From positions 4,279,789 to 4,343,788 of the forward strand of contig JAJEKV010000012.1 in assembly GCA_021234155.1 (NCBI GenBank): a DNA stretch of 64,000 bases. The letters run 5' to 3'. Each line of letters opens with the position of its first letter. The first letter of the stretch is position 1. The position numbers and the translations under genes were made by a program. The DNA comes from Isoetes taiwanensis. Taxonomy: Eukaryota > Streptophyta > Lycopodiopsida > Isoetales > Isoetaceae. Positions 21,639 to 34,290 of the stretch are shown piece by piece. Under the pieces are notes generated by a model, which worked only from the letters and a program-made list of their open reading frames with translations, was not told where the DNA came from and ran no database searches.

Positions 21639-22980
21639 ATAATAAAACATGAGTATATTAGAACCCAAGCATAGAACAATAAATATAACCAAAGTTAAAC
21701 TCAAAATTTCATCAATAATATATTATTAAACCCAAACATGAATAGGATGCAACCTCAATAACAACCGTGTGCGTAGTTAAATATCAAGTGCGCTTGAAAA
21801 GAGTTTTTACAAGCACATATATGTGAGGCACAATAACTAAGCAATTTCTTAGAAGAAGTTAAGTCCATATATGTTGGCCATAGTAATCAAAGTAATATTG
21901 TTGAAGGTTAGCAAAACTTTGCATATGTCGTGTACATTCTATTTGTGCACATGGGTGTCAATGTAATCATTGTAGACTAATTCACTTTGACAAAAACATC
22001 ACAATTAAAAATATTCCACCATTGGATTAGAAGGTATGTATTTAATGGATGTCGTCTTGGAGGGATTTTTCAATTCATCGACTTAAGTGTGTATTCGATG
22101 CATATCATTTGGAGGGATTTCACTCATTGACATTTGAATTTGCAATTTAACCACATGTTACTACTCTTATTTGGATATTATGGTGGCATCTAAGCTACCA
22201 AAACTATTGACATCATGGACCCATATGGATGGATCCCATTAGCTTATCCTTTCCAAATGACTATTTATTCTTTCCCGTCTATGAGTTCTATTAAATGCAA
22301 AATCACTATGGCTTTTGTTATTCTTCCTTTGCTCTAGGAAATTGACCAGGCTTTGCATATAGATGTTTGGCGAAGTTTATGAGAAGGTTTATATCTGGAT
22401 TATTGCAATGCCTCCTAGTCATCTTAGTTTAGTTACATACTTTATTTAATGGTTGAACATGTGGCTATGGCCGTGCAGAGGAAGCTGCGATGACATGATA
22501 AATGGATGATGATAGTGGAAATAAGTTTCACAACATCATTTTTTGGCAAACATCTAAACAAAGGACAAAAAAAAAAAAAAACTAGTCAAAAGCACGTTTG
22601 ATTATTTGCATAGCAAATTGTAGGATATGGTGTGGGTAGTAATATAAAATTGAAGTCAAATTAGGGCATTAGATAGTACAGTTTTTGCAAGGAATGACAA
22701 CTTTGGTTGATACTCACATGCTTAATCCACGTGAGAACTATTCAACTTTACAGAGAAATGCCATGCATAATTGTAATCAACCTCTTAGGTAAATCTCCAC
22801 TATAATGCTTATTATTTGAAAGCATATATAGGAAAAATATGTCTTTTATTCAATCAACTTTAGTCTTGACATGTTCTGGTTAGGATTGATTTTCCTCATT
22901 GTCAAGATCTCTAGGATCACTGTCCAATTTTTCTAGCATTGCTTTCTAATTGACAGTGCACTTTTCAGTAGCCTGCATTT
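21639..22980. other. No recognisable gene
   Basis: AT-rich sequence, no ORF longer than about 60 codons with protein character, no repeat structure that I could define. Confidence 0.5.
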
Positions 22981-23009
22981 GGCTCTTCTCAATGATGTTC
23001 TACTTGCTC

Positions 23010-23980
23010 TTTTTTGGTTTAAGTTCAGGGGCCATATATATCATTGTGCATCTCATCTCCGTATTATAACCTTATTTGAATACTGAGAGGTTCTACCAAC
23101 ATTTCAATATTAAAACTCGTGTAAAAGTCTGCTCTAGATACCTTAAAATCAGCAAGCTCAAAAATAAAACTCTCATGTGCAGTTTGACCAAAATATAGAT
23201 GGTTTCATGTCTCTATAAATCACATCCTTATTGTGCAGATGCTTCATTGCTTTTGCAGTTTGTAATATAATGTCAACTGACTGCAACCGAGCTTTTATTT
23301 CCTCCATCCCTATCGAGGTTCTCTTCTTTTTATCCATAAGCTCTGGCAGAAGACCTCTTTTCTTCCCACATCAGCATCTCCTCCAATCTTCAAATGACAT
23401 AGTATAGAATTAGTATCCAAAGTTGCCTTTCCTTAACTATCATGATTGACAAGATCTCTGCAATATCTAGAAAAGCCCCTGCTTCTAGATTTGAAACTAG
23501 ATCATTAACAATTATTGGGAAAATTTCCAAGTGACCTAATTTGGAGAGTCGATTAGATTCTAGAGTATTTCTTACACTCTAGCAATGCAAGTTTGTCTTG
23601 CTCATAACCCCAAAATGTTGTCAGCAAAACCCTGCAATCAATCTCTACCTCACACTTAATCTGATCTATCGTCAAGACTAAAATCTAGAACCTTATGCTC
23701 AGCTGAAAATTGTCAAATGGTAGTGCTTGGGAGATTAAATAGTTAAACATTTGAAAATATATTCTCACATCATCAATAGTTTCAGGAGATTCATCAATAG
23801 CACACCAAAGGAGGCTTTCTCTACTGCACAGATCTCCATAGCCTGATCTAGAACTGTTACCAGCACATATCGAGCCACTGAACTAACTAGAGCTTTGAAC
23901 ATACGGCGGATTTGCACTGGTCGATCTTGGAAGGAATTATGTAATGTTTTGTGGGGGTGAAGTGTCCACTTTGAAAACAA
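23010..23980 (-). pseudogene. Protein kinase pseudogene
   Basis: On the minus strand, a frame near 23200-23330 reads ILQTAKAMKHLHNKDVIYRD, followed by MKPS; this is kinase subdomain VIb (HRDLKPSN), with YRDMKPS here. A frameshift leads to LADFKVSRADF (subdomain VII, DFG changed to DFK) and a further shift leads to YMAPEL near 23025 (subdomain VIII, APE). Upstream pieces RGLLPELMDKKKRTS (about 23345) and a helical segment SVARYVLVTVLDQAMEICAV (about 23830-23900) may be the N-lobe edge and an N-terminal helical domain. The loss of DFG plus at least two frameshifts makes it non-functional. Extension beyond 23400 is tentative. Confidence 0.65.
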
Positions 23981-24043
23981 AGATTCAAAGTAACATGATA
24001 AAGAAAGATTGTGTCAGGAACTTAGATTTTAAGATCAATGGAT

Positions 24044-24400
24044 TCATATTGTCCTATTTTCATGTTTTGCTTCCTTCACCCTCAAAAAATATGTCTGTTC
24101 ATTGTCATGAGTCTTACAACCACCAAGCAAAGTCGCCCAGCTCATTTCCATGGGTTCATCTAGCATATTTTCTATTAAATCATCTGCTTCATCAAGCTTT
24201 CCAACTCTTACAAGAAGGTCAATCATGCACCCATAATGTTCCATTTCAACATTGATCAAATAGTCTTTGCATATAGATATAAAGAAGTGGCACCCCTCAA
24301 ATAGCAAGCCTGCATGCCTGCAGCCCGAAAGAATGCTCACAAAAGTAATTTTATCAGGTTCTTATCCATAAACCATTCTCAGAAGATGCTCATGAACTCG
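24044..24400 (-). pseudogene. PLS-type pentatricopeptide repeat fragment
   Basis: The minus strand reads EPDKITFVSILSGCRHAGLL, then HYGCMIDLLVRVGKLDEADDLI and EPMEMSWATLLGGCKTH. These are consecutive PPR motifs of the type near the C-terminal end of plant PLS-class organelle RNA-editing factors. Only about two and a half repeats survive; a stop lies just upstream (near 24362), and the downstream end drifts into non-PPR sequence. It is a dead gene scrap. Confidence 0.8.
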
Positions 24401-24661
24401 CCTAATCCTCAACAGATCCTTGTGACTCAAGCATGTTCTTAGAAGGCTAGCATAAAACGTTGTGGATGACAGCTGTGTATCCTCCTGTGGTTAAGGGGTA
24501 TGCAAATATCTTTTGCTAACGCCATTGTTCTGAATATAATATTTTAGGGCAGCTATAGCAACTTTCTTATAATTAAGTACTGCATACATAATGTAAACGT
24601 GCAAGCAAGAAAAATGAGCATGATGGCATTAAAATTTTCATCACCACTTTCCTTCATTATT

Positions 24662-27600
24662 TAGGAAGGAAGTATATTTTAACGTCCACGGAGACCAACT
24701 GGCCTATGAGTCGGTTTTACAATATAGCGGAAAGTTTCCAAACACAAAATAAAACTACAGAAACCCTGTACAATGTGTCTCTACCACTGGGATGAAAAAA
24801 CCCCCCGTGTGGGAGGAAAAACCCTTGTAGTAGGCATTGAGAGGCCCTATTTGAGCTCAAATTCCACGGCTTTGTGAGGGACTCCCCGGCCGGTGGAGAC
24901 TTGCGGAATGTAGGGCGCTTAAGGCGTGCCACCATTGGCGGCTTGCCAGCTTGGTGAATTGCTATCTCAGAGCATCTGAGATCGGCATGAGCTGCTCGGA
25001 TGTGTGCATATGATGGGCATTCCTGTAGAGCATGGTGTTCATCTTCTACTATCTGCATGTGACAGCATTGGCATAATCTCTCATGCCGGGGGATTCCCTG
25101 CCCTCCATTCGTACCCCAGCGGCCTGTTTCAATTCTGAGATGGTGGGACCCTGTCCTTATTGCAGCTATAGCTCTTCATTTCTTGGTGGAAATGTGTGCC
25201 TTCAGATACTGGTGGGGGTCGTGTTCAAGCGACGGATTGACCTGTGTGTGGTAGTGCTCTGTTTTGGGTTTTGCAAGAGTGGGCGCATCCCACAGAGAGG
25301 CAGCAAAGCACGCATTCAAATGCAACTCCTGCTCTGCGATATCCGACATATCCACAATGTGTTGATAGTCTATGGACCATCGTGCGAACCATCCCCTACA
25401 ATGCTCTTGCCATACTCTCTTCGGGACGCTATGGCCCTTGTGCCAACAACGAGCATGGGGAGGAAGACGTTGTGCATCCATTTCGTCAACCTTATGGAAA
25501 TACGCCAAGGTGCTGCGCGATAGCGAATCTTTGCAGGGCCAAAAGCCGGTCTCATACAACAAAATTGGATAAGGCACCGTGCCCTTGACGCCTAAGGTCA
25601 GTATGTCGAAAAAGCCTTCGCACCCTCTCTAGCTTATCCCAAGTACCCTTGCTAATCGGCCCCCCTAGACCTCTACCCCATACAAGAAGATCGGGATTCC
25701 ACGAGTGCTTTCGGAACAAATTATGTGCTTTATGCGTGCAATCGCAGAGATCTATTACGGACATCTATTCTCGCATTGCATCTGAGGGGCTTTTCATCCC
25801 TACCAACCCTTCTTTCTACAATCATCCCATAGCATGTTAGCGCAGAGAAATCGATTCCCGGATACTTAAAGGTCCTTACAACTTCCATCCTTTGTCCTCT
25901 CCTCAGAATAGAAGTCTGGGATATCATCTTTGCATGAACATAATTGGCAACAACTTGGTTTTATGCTGGTTGACTATCATTCCTGCTATGTCACAGAATT
26001 GACTGAGAGCATCCAAATGTTCTTGCATACTCCTTGTCAGATGGGATAATAAGCCCGGATCGTGCGCATAGAGCAACCGCTTTTATCAGATATGCCTCTC
26101 GGCAACTGCGGGCCACCACCTCCATGTTCTTGCATCCGTGTCTCCAACTTGTCAATATAGAGTCCAAAAGCGTTGGAGATAGCGGGCATCCCCGCTTAAC
26201 ACCTATGGTGCTTTTTCACCCTGGTCCGATGCGATCAAGGCAAAGTGGCATATATTCCGTCATACAGCCGGTAGATGGCATTCTGCAAATCCTGTGGGAC
26301 ATAGCTCCTGCAAGCGTTGCCACAACATGTCACGAGGGACCGTATCATATGCCATCTTAAAATCCATGAAACAGCAATACAGGTCACGCCGTGCATTGCG
26401 GCTAGCTTCCATAAGGATTCTGAGAGTAAAAATATGATCACTCATGGAGTGGGCGGGCGAAACCCACTCGCCAATCGCGCGCCTCCGGTTTCCTCCGCCC
26501 ATTGCGTTAACTTCTTCTCCCCTGCTAGAAGTTTTGCGAGTAACGGGCTCACCATGATCATACGGTAGTTGGTGGAGTCATCCCTGCTTCCCGTCTTATG
26601 AATAGGGATGATCTTGCTAACCATCCATTCCTGCGGGAGGCCCTCTCTGATGGCCTGATTGATTATCCCTGTCAAAGGTCCAAGCAAAGCTGGCCCACCC
26701 CATTTCAACAGCTCGGCCTGAAGTCCCTGCAAGTCCTTTGCTTTACCATTAGCAAGATGCCTAAGACCCTGGTGGAAGTCCGCCTCTGAGAGCTGCAGTG
26801 TTTCTCCTAGTTGATCTGGCACGTCAGCAATTGCTCCTGGGGGATCATACAACTTCTCCAACCGCTGTCTCCACTGGTCTGCGGTAACATTTCCAGGTGG
26901 TTGATGCCTCTTATACAACACTTTACGCCAAAAGGCTTTTGGCTCAGTCATCAGTAGATCAAACATGCGTTGCTGATTTTCTGCAATGTAGCGATGCTTT
27001 TTGGATTTCAAGAATGTCTTATAGTCCCTAATGGCCTGTGGCCGGAGCTGTGGATCTAAGATGGTGTGTAGCTGACTCTTTAGAGCCTTACATTCCACGT
27101 CAAACTAGGGGTTTTGAGGGAATTGCACAGTGTCCCTGCGCGGGAGCTTTCTTGCTGCAAAGCATTTACTGGCTGCTGCGAGTAAAGCCTTCACCAACCA
27201 TTCACACTTATCATGCAATGTATAGAGGGCATCAATCCCCTGTAGCTCACGTTCAAGCTCCACCTCATATCCTGCTTGCTTTCTATAGTTCGGGTTGTAT
27301 CCCAAACCCCGGGGGTGCCTGTGGCCACGCCACTGAGTGCCTCCAATCCAAAGTGACATAAAGTGGATAGTCGTCTGACAAAGTCTCTTCATCTCTTGTT
27401 CCTGTGCGTGTCACGAAATCACGAATGATATCAAGTTCTGGCACTGGAGCTAGGAGATAATCCACCACACTGGCTCCTCCATCGCCCCCGTCGCTTCTGC
27501 AAGTGAAGCCCCCTGATCGCGGCCACCTGAGCATACCATTGCAGATCACCATGTCAAAGATCTGACATAGCTGGACCAACTCTCTTCCAAAGGCTCCGGA

Positions 27601-28730
27601 GACTGTATTCTGGGAGCGTCTTGCATGCTGGGATGCCTCCGTTTCTAACCAAAGTGGGTTGGAGTCAGCATTTCCCTGAAAGGTGACCGACTGGCACTGT
27701 GCCGTACGTGCATTGAAATCTCCCAATAAAAATACATGACCCTCCTGGCGATACTGCTCTATGTCATCATACAATTCCCTATAGGGCATATGCACATCTG
27801 TGTCTGCCTGATGCACCCTGTAGAACTTAGAAGTTTCGTGGGGTATATAACATCCTGCGATAAACAGTGGGCGATGGTGAGGTTTTGCGACTCGTATCCA
27901 CAGTGTAGGTTGAGTCTATCAGCCTTGTGGAGCGAGACTGTGGATGCTATAGCATCTTTGAAGTAGCACGCGACCCCTCCATACCCTCGCTTGCCATGGC
28001 GCTCATTGGCCAGTGAGAAATGATGGTACCCTGGGATGTCTGGCAACAGATGACCACTATATTCCCATGTCTCTTGCAAGACAATGATGTCCATGCCTGC
28101 AGCAATTTCAGCAATGCCGCCGCCAAGGCCTCGGAAATCCCCTACGCCCCCACGACACAATTGAAGGCACTCTTCCTATGCCTTATGCGTGGTGGCCTGC
28201 CTGTCCCCAGATCCCCATGGAGGGTGCAGGAGTTGGGCCATTGGCATGTGCTGGGGCTCTCATGTCCGGCTCTGCTGCTGTGGGTGATGCCGAGTACTTG
28301 GTCCTGGCTGCTGTGTGCGATCCGCCATTCCGGAAGTGGGGGATCCAGAAGTGCTGCAATTGGAGCCTTGCCAAAACCAGGGCATGGAGCTTAGCTGGGA
28401 GATCTTCCCCCTGTTCTTCAGGCAAGCCGCGAACGACAATGTTCAATCGACGAGACTGGCGGTCCTTCTCCTCGCGAAGGACCCGTCTAATTCCCTGTGG
28501 CAACCTTGGCCTCGGTATTGGGCATGGTGGTGGTGCTGCCCCTGTAGTGGTACTTGTCTGCTTCATCTGCATGCGCAGATCATACATCTCCCGCTGGAAC
28601 TCGGCCATTCTCTTCTCAAGGGCCGAAAGCCTGGGCGCTGCCTCTTGACTTTCAGGCCGTCTCTTCTCCAAGATGTCCACCCTCCCCTGCATCCGAGACA
28701 TTGTAGCCTCCTGGAGGGAACCTTAATCCA
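24662..28730 (-). mobile_element. LINE copy 2, nearly full length, inactive
   Basis: Reading leftward, ORF1 starts at 28701 (MSRMQGRVDILEKRR), with a coiled-coil segment (SALEKRMAEFQREMYDL) and NIVVRGLPEEQ, and ends at 28183; compared with copy 1 its C-terminal RNA-binding part seems deleted. ORF2 has the endonuclease (IIVLQETWEYSG 28080; LLGDFNARTAQ 27720; CNGMLRWPRSGG 27540; SVVDYLLAPVPELD 27450). Reverse-transcriptase blocks follow (ANGKAKDLQGLQAELLKWGG 26740; CFMDFKMAYDTVPRD 26350; LLYAHDPGLL 26065). A C-terminal Cys/His segment follows (VEDEHHALQECPSY 25045-24990). The 3' end GGCCAGTTGGTCTCCGTGGA is followed by an ACTTCCTTCC-like tail at about 24665. Frameshifts near 27290 and 26500 and the changed YADD make it inactive. 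Confidence 0.85.
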
Positions 28731-29165
28731 TGACTATATATTTGGTCCTCATGTTGATTCATTGTGTACTTGCTGACAGCCACACGACAGAGCACTTGCC
28801 AAAATCATATCAATAACTCTCTAAAATCATCTGAGTATTTTAGCTTCATAAAGCTGAAAATATACTTGATACTAGATCTGGATCCCTCGACATCATGATG
28901 CATCAGAATCAGTAGCTTCAATATGCCTATGTGCACTATAATTGTAAAGCTAAACAGAATTGGAACAACGATGCCATTTTGACTCTAAATATATTTCGGA
29001 TTGACACATTAATGCCCTGCCGTCCGACAAAAGGCAGAGAAGGATTTGGCTACAGTCCGAATTCGGACAAAACCTAAGACATGAACATATGGAAGCGTTC
29101 ATATGGAAAAAGATAAGCATGAACATATCCCGCACACATCAAAAGAAATACTATGCCAGAACCGG
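28731..29165. other. No recognisable gene
   Basis: Short AT-rich spacer between LINE copy 2 and the tRNA-like repeat; nothing assignable. Confidence 0.5.
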
Positions 29166-29169
29166 CCGA

Positions 29170-29822
29170 AACAAACTAGAATATGTAGCAAAATAACAGG
29201 GGGTTCTAGGGGGATTTGATATAGATGTAAAGAATAACAATTCCTGAAACCATAGACCATATATCCCTAAAACAATTAAATGGGTTGTTATAAAAAAAAA
29301 CATAGATTGAAGATAAAAAATAATCACATTAGCTCATTGGGTACATTGGTTAAAATAATCTTATAAAGACATTGAGTTATTTTGGTAGAGGTTCGAGCCC
29401 CCGTATTTCATATTCTAAAATCTTAGGCAAAGCCGTATAGGATATTCCATCAAAACCTTAGGCGAAATTGTATTTCATATTTTCAAATCATAGGCGCCTT
29501 CAATCATAAATGACTATAAGCGAAACGAGAGTTGCCCAGAGGCCCCAACATATGATTTGGGCCGTAGGATTGACGAATCCAACAACTGTGGTAGTCGATG
29601 GTGCATCTCATTTAGAAGAATATGTAGCAAAATAATAGGGGGTTCCAGAGGGATTTGATATAGATGTAAAGAATAACAGTTCCTGAAACCATAGACCATA
29701 TATCCCTAAAACAATTGAATGGGTTATTATAAAAAAAAAAACATAGATTGAAGATAAAAAATATTCACATTACCTCACTGGGTACATTGGTTAAAGTAGT
29801 CTTATAAAGACATTGAGTTATT
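29170..29822 (+). repeat. Dispersed ~430-bp tandem unit with Pol III-like boxes
   Basis: The segment starting GTAGCAAAATAACAGGGGGT at 29187 repeats at 29620 (GTAGCAAAATAATAGGGGGT) and runs parallel for about 200 bp to GACATTGAGTTATTT (ending 29388 and 29822). Period is about 433 bp; about 1.5 units are present. The first unit contains an A-box-like TTAGCTCATTGGGTA (29329-29343) and a canonical B-box GGTTCGAGCCC (29390-29400), spaced as in tRNA genes and tRNA-derived SINEs. The anticodon region does not form a normal cloverleaf. The same family lies inverted at 1859-2405. Confidence 0.7.
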
Positions 29823-30340
29823 TATTGCTGTTGTATTTGCAATTTCATTGAGTTCATCTGTGCGCCAAATGACCCTGCTTTTGCTATTTCTGTCTGGAGG
29901 GTGAGCAAATGATGCACAACAAAGAAGAATCTCCTTGGCCAACTTATATGCTTCAGATTCCTCCTGTGCAATGAAAATCTTATCATACAGCAAAACATCG
30001 GTTATTTTGAAAAGTGCATTCGCACGATGATGAACACTCTCAATGCGAGATGCTATATACTTGTCCGGGTAAGCGACTACAAACTCCTTTGGAATTTTCA
30101 TACATCTACAACCAGCATAGAAAAATATAAGTCAATTAAGAAAACATGAAATAATAAAAATTTCAAAAACACGTATAAGATTCGTACCTGTACAATATGC
30201 TTTAACACATCAATTTCTATATAGCAAATCTTTTGTTTAACACATTCCTCAAGCAATGGACTCTGTCTAAACCCTTCAAATGCAATTGACTCTGTTTAAC
30301 TCATGCAATACTGTGCTTACTTCATTGTTAATAAAGTTGC
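29802..30340 (-). other. Possible coding remnant, unrecognised
   Basis: A 99-codon open stretch (30101-29802) reads KIPKEFVVAYPDKYIASRIE, then HHRANALFKITDVLLYDKIF and EAYKLAKEILLCCASFAHPP, which looks like genuine helical protein sequence. Upstream (about 30290-30188) another protein-like run, LLEECVKQKICYIEIDVLKH, ends at a CAG-GTACGA splice-donor-like site, and a TTGTAG acceptor precedes the second run; the phases do not join cleanly. I do not recognise the family. It may be two exons of a decayed gene. Confidence 0.3.
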
Positions 30341-30639
30341 CCTTTTAATAAGCAGCTATTGTGGACCTAGAGTGAAGATGCTTCGTTGAAGTCATCATTC
30401 CAAGAAGAGGCTCTCTGTACTTCATCCCTAAGGACCTATCTTCCAAAACAATAACAAAGAATGTGAGATGCTACTAACAAAATAGAGTAAAACAAGAAAC
30501 ACTTTTAAAACAAGACTGACCTGAGTAAACAAAAGACCTGTTTCATCATCAATCGATGATTTGTTCTCCTTGCATCAAACAACACAAATGAGGCTGTTGC
30601 AACCAGAAGTGGTACAATGTTGTTATTTTGATTAGCCCA

Positions 30640-31780
30640 ATATGGTAAAAGACCAGCATCGCTTTGACACAAGTTTGGAAGCAATTTCCACCACTTTTGA
30701 TGAATCTTTCTGAAATGATGCAAAACATCTTGGATGCATTGGTGCTAGAATGACTAAATTACTTCGTCTTGTTGATGGATTGGAACCTTGCATTGGTAAA
30801 GTATACGAGGGGTTGGATCGTATGAGTGCGTACATACAGAGTATAGAGAAAGATTTCACAACGATTGGTGATTTGGAAGAGATATGCACTAGCAGGTGGA
30901 CAGCCTATCATTCTGATATGCATTGTGCCGCATTTGTCCTTGATCCGAAGTTTCATGATTCAAAATAAGAGAAGGACAATGAGGTTTCTCAGGGCTGTTC
31001 TAATACATTAATGAGGCTAGTTCTTGATAAGGAGGAGCGGCAAAAAATAAGAGCGGAGTTGCGTATGTAAAGAAATCTAGAAGGTTCCTTTGCTAGTAAT
31101 GATGCTATGGATGATATGAAGCACATTGATGCTGTGGAGTGGTGGGAAAACTATGGGTCTTCTACTCCACTATTGCAGACATTGGCAACTCGGATATTGA
31201 GCCAAAATGCAGCTTCTTCTCCAGTAGAACAAATCTTTAGTAGATTTGATCATATTCATAGCAAGAAACGCAAGCGGCTTGGAGTCCAAAGATTGAATGA
31301 TCTTGTGTTTGTGAGTTCTAATTTGCAATTGATAACAAAGACAATGAATCCAGTTTCAAAAAAGTATCCGGTATCTCTTGGGTGGATGGACGATGAAGAA
31401 AATGATGAGGAAGACGAAGATGATCTTTCAAGTGCTCAAGAAGAAGATTTCCAAGAACTTTCAGATGGAGAAGAATTTAACCATGATTATCCGACTGTTA
31501 TGGATTTTGGTTTTGAGAATTCTGACAAGAACAATGAAGCAAACAATAGTGATGAAGAGGAGGATAATCATGCAGAGAACGAAATTGACAATGATATCGA
31601 AGAAGCAGAAGATGAAGAACTTGAAGTTCTTCGTAGGTCACGAACACGTAGCGTGGCTTCTATGTATTGAGTAAGTATCTTGCTTGCCATTATTTGCGTA
31701 TGGAAGATTAATTTGCTTTGTGTCTATTTAATATGCCTTCAGGTTCTTGGCGGTGTGCTTATCCATTGGATTCTTCAAAA
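30640..31780 (+). pseudogene. hAT transposase C-terminal pseudogene
   Basis: One frame runs from 30750 to 31670 with only two in-frame stops (TAA at 30966 and at 31068). It encodes LLRLVDGLEPCIGKVYEGLD and then SRWTAYHSDMHCAAFVLDPK, matching the region before the hAT dimerisation domain. Next comes AVEWWENYGS..LQTLATRILSQNAASSPVEQ..FSRFDHIHSKKRKRLG..RLNDLVFVSSN, the hAT C-terminal dimerisation domain. A long Asp/Glu-rich tail follows (about 31390-31630). The N-terminal BED finger and catalytic half are missing and no terminal inverted repeats were found, so this is a truncated relic or a decaying domesticated gene. Confidence 0.8.
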
Positions 31781-33310
31781 GTAATTTGAGATCGCAAGTG
31801 CTAGTATGAATATGAAATAGTTTGTATTTCTTAAGCCCAAACTCTTCTTATGTTAGTTTATGAATTGTTGCTTAAATCACTTCTACAAACATTCATTATT
31901 GTATATTATGTTAATTCTTAAGTTATTTCTGGATTTTAAAGCTTTATTCATATGAATTATCATATTTGGATACCATATTCTGATAGATTATGATCTTTCT
32001 GATAATTTTAAGTGGTTTTCCAAAAAAAGACCATTCCGTTCCATATTGAGACCTGGCCGTACCCGTTTTTTGAGATCACCGTTCATAAAAACGTTCCGTT
32101 CTATCCCAAGTATGATGGCTCTGCACATGCATATATGTAAGAACCTCTCTGAGCATGTTAATTTGTTGTATAAAGAAGCGTATTATATATTGATGCATGG
32201 GAAGTCCGTGTATATCAAGCATCCTTCCTTGATGCATGTCTATACTGTTTATATCAGACTCTTGACATTGAAGGATAATGATTTGTTAATTAGGTTGCAT
32301 GAACAGAAGGAGCCATAATTATGCAACATTCTGGTTAGCTAATGCTCGCTTGGTTTATTACTTTGTAGCAGATTAAGATTTTCCTCTTATTTGTAGTACA
32401 AAAAATGGACATGGACCATATGGCCACATGGAACACATGTGTATTAAAATGATCAATTATGTCTCCAAAGTGTGGAGTAAAATGAAAGCAAAAAAAGGAT
32501 AGCTATGGTTAGAGTTTTCTATTAACTGGTAATTTATCAAGAGCTCTATTTTATGTATATAGACTTAGGTAAGGGGTGCATAATTCATCTTATATTATAA
32601 TATATTAATCACGCCATTTAATATATTATAGGCATTGGTATTAGCAGTTCAAATGAAGCACATTGAGTTCTATCTTGAAGTGAAGAAGATTCCAGACACC
32701 TTAAAGACCAGCTGCTAAATAAACAAGGCAAGCAAATTCACCTAAATTGCATTACTTGTTTGTGAAGTTTGTGCTACATAAGAGGTAAGAAGCTTGCAGG
32801 TGAAAGAGGAGTTAGTAGGCAAAGATAGTAACTTGTTAGAGTACTGACATGTAACTGTCAAATGGAAATGGATGGAGCTAGGTGGTGTAAGTGTCATCAA
32901 CATGATAAGTTCTTAGACCAATTATGTAATGAATGAGTTATGTAATGACACGAAGTTCTTAGACCAGTTATGTAATGAATGGCATTGATAAGAATTGTGC
33001 AAGAAGATACCGCTGGTGGAGTGAAGGGATGAAACATTTAGATTGAAACAGACCAATCATTTTGAAATAAACTACATATCATATGTGTGAAATAACAGAT
33101 ATAAAAAAGCCAATTTTGCATTATCCTATTCATACATTTTAACAGATTGACATTGAATGAAATGAATTGTAGTGTGCCAAGGCAATGCGGAGAAGATGAA
33201 TTGAAGAGAAAAGGATATACTATTTGTTATGCCAATTCAACCAACATCCATATCATGGAAAAGTATGATGGACCTAGCCAAGCAGAACGTAAAATTGATG
33301 CTAGCAAATA
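31781..33310. other. No recognisable gene
   Basis: AT-rich sequence. Repeated short phrases around 32940-32990 (AGTTATGTAATGA, TTCTTAGACCA) show slight local duplication. No coding region or element boundary recognised. Confidence 0.45.
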
Positions 33311-33314
33311 TTAA

Positions 33315-33640
33315 TGCTTCTGCTAGGCATCTACAGAACCACCACACTTGCCATACATATACATATTGATGAGAGCTGTGGCCACATCACAGTTCCTCTC
33401 CAATCCGCAACTTGCAATTTGGCAAAGGCATGTAAGGCTCTGACAAATGCTACTTCATCTGCTACACCAGATTTTTGCATTGCATTTGTTGAAGCAGAAG
33501 AGGTTCTTCACCTTGCTCATTGCTTACGCATGCTGCAATCCAAGACACGCTATCAGTTCCATTCATATGTTGCAATATCCCTAATCAATCCACCAGGTTA
33601 CCATACATATCAATTAGGGCTTTCCTAAATCCAGATCAGA
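33315..33640 (-). pseudogene. PPR fragment
   Basis: On the minus strand, DVATALINMYMYGKCGG occurs near 33400-33340; TALI.MY.KCG is the signature of an S/P-type PPR motif of plant PLS-class proteins. The sequence upstream reads with stops and frameshifts, and it ends in DA followed by a stop, so only one repeat is recognisable. It is a pseudogene scrap. Confidence 0.55.
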
Positions 33641-34290
33641 CCTGAACCCATTTACAATACACGTGCATGCATCAACTTGCCTTCCAATAATGATTCTAAA
33701 CTCACACAAGCATTGAGTGTGATGTTGATCGTCTTTTACCAGGAGTTATTTTCTGCATTCTTAACTGTTGAAATAGTTGCACAGCTTCTTTAGCATAACC
33801 ATCATAATATCTCTACAGATTATATCTCTAAAAGAGTCGCTTCCAACTGAAGAAGAGCAAACAAATATCTAAATATTCGACAAAGGTAGTTAACACATGC
33901 CTTGCACAATCGATGTAAGGCTTTCATTAAGAAGTCAAATTTTGAAACAAGGTCAGCAGATAATATAGGAAAATTCTTTTAAGTTGACGAGGCATGTCCA
34001 GAAATAGGCATGCATACAAATTGCAGGCTAGATTCTGAAAACATATCCAAATGAAATGGATTGTAATGGATAGAGATCAAAAACTTTCATGGCCGAAGAC
34101 ATGCTCAGAACAGGCTGAAACCAAATAGTTAATGGCAAAGAATAGATGCACCAACTGAAATGGCCAAAATAAGATAAGGGCCAAGGAAGCCTCTGAGTCG
34201 TATGTGGAACCAATCTGCAGCTATTAGGCCTTCTCTTCTCTGCCAATTCTGTACGAACTGTTCCTCCTCCAAAACTCAAAATCTGTTCCC

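Noticed and set aside
28178-28776. Plus-strand ORFs of about 150 codons
   Set aside because: Antisense shadows of LINE copy 2 ORF1.
33314-33628. A 104-codon plus-strand ORF
   Set aside because: The opposite strand carries a recognisable PPR motif, so the plus frame is a shadow.
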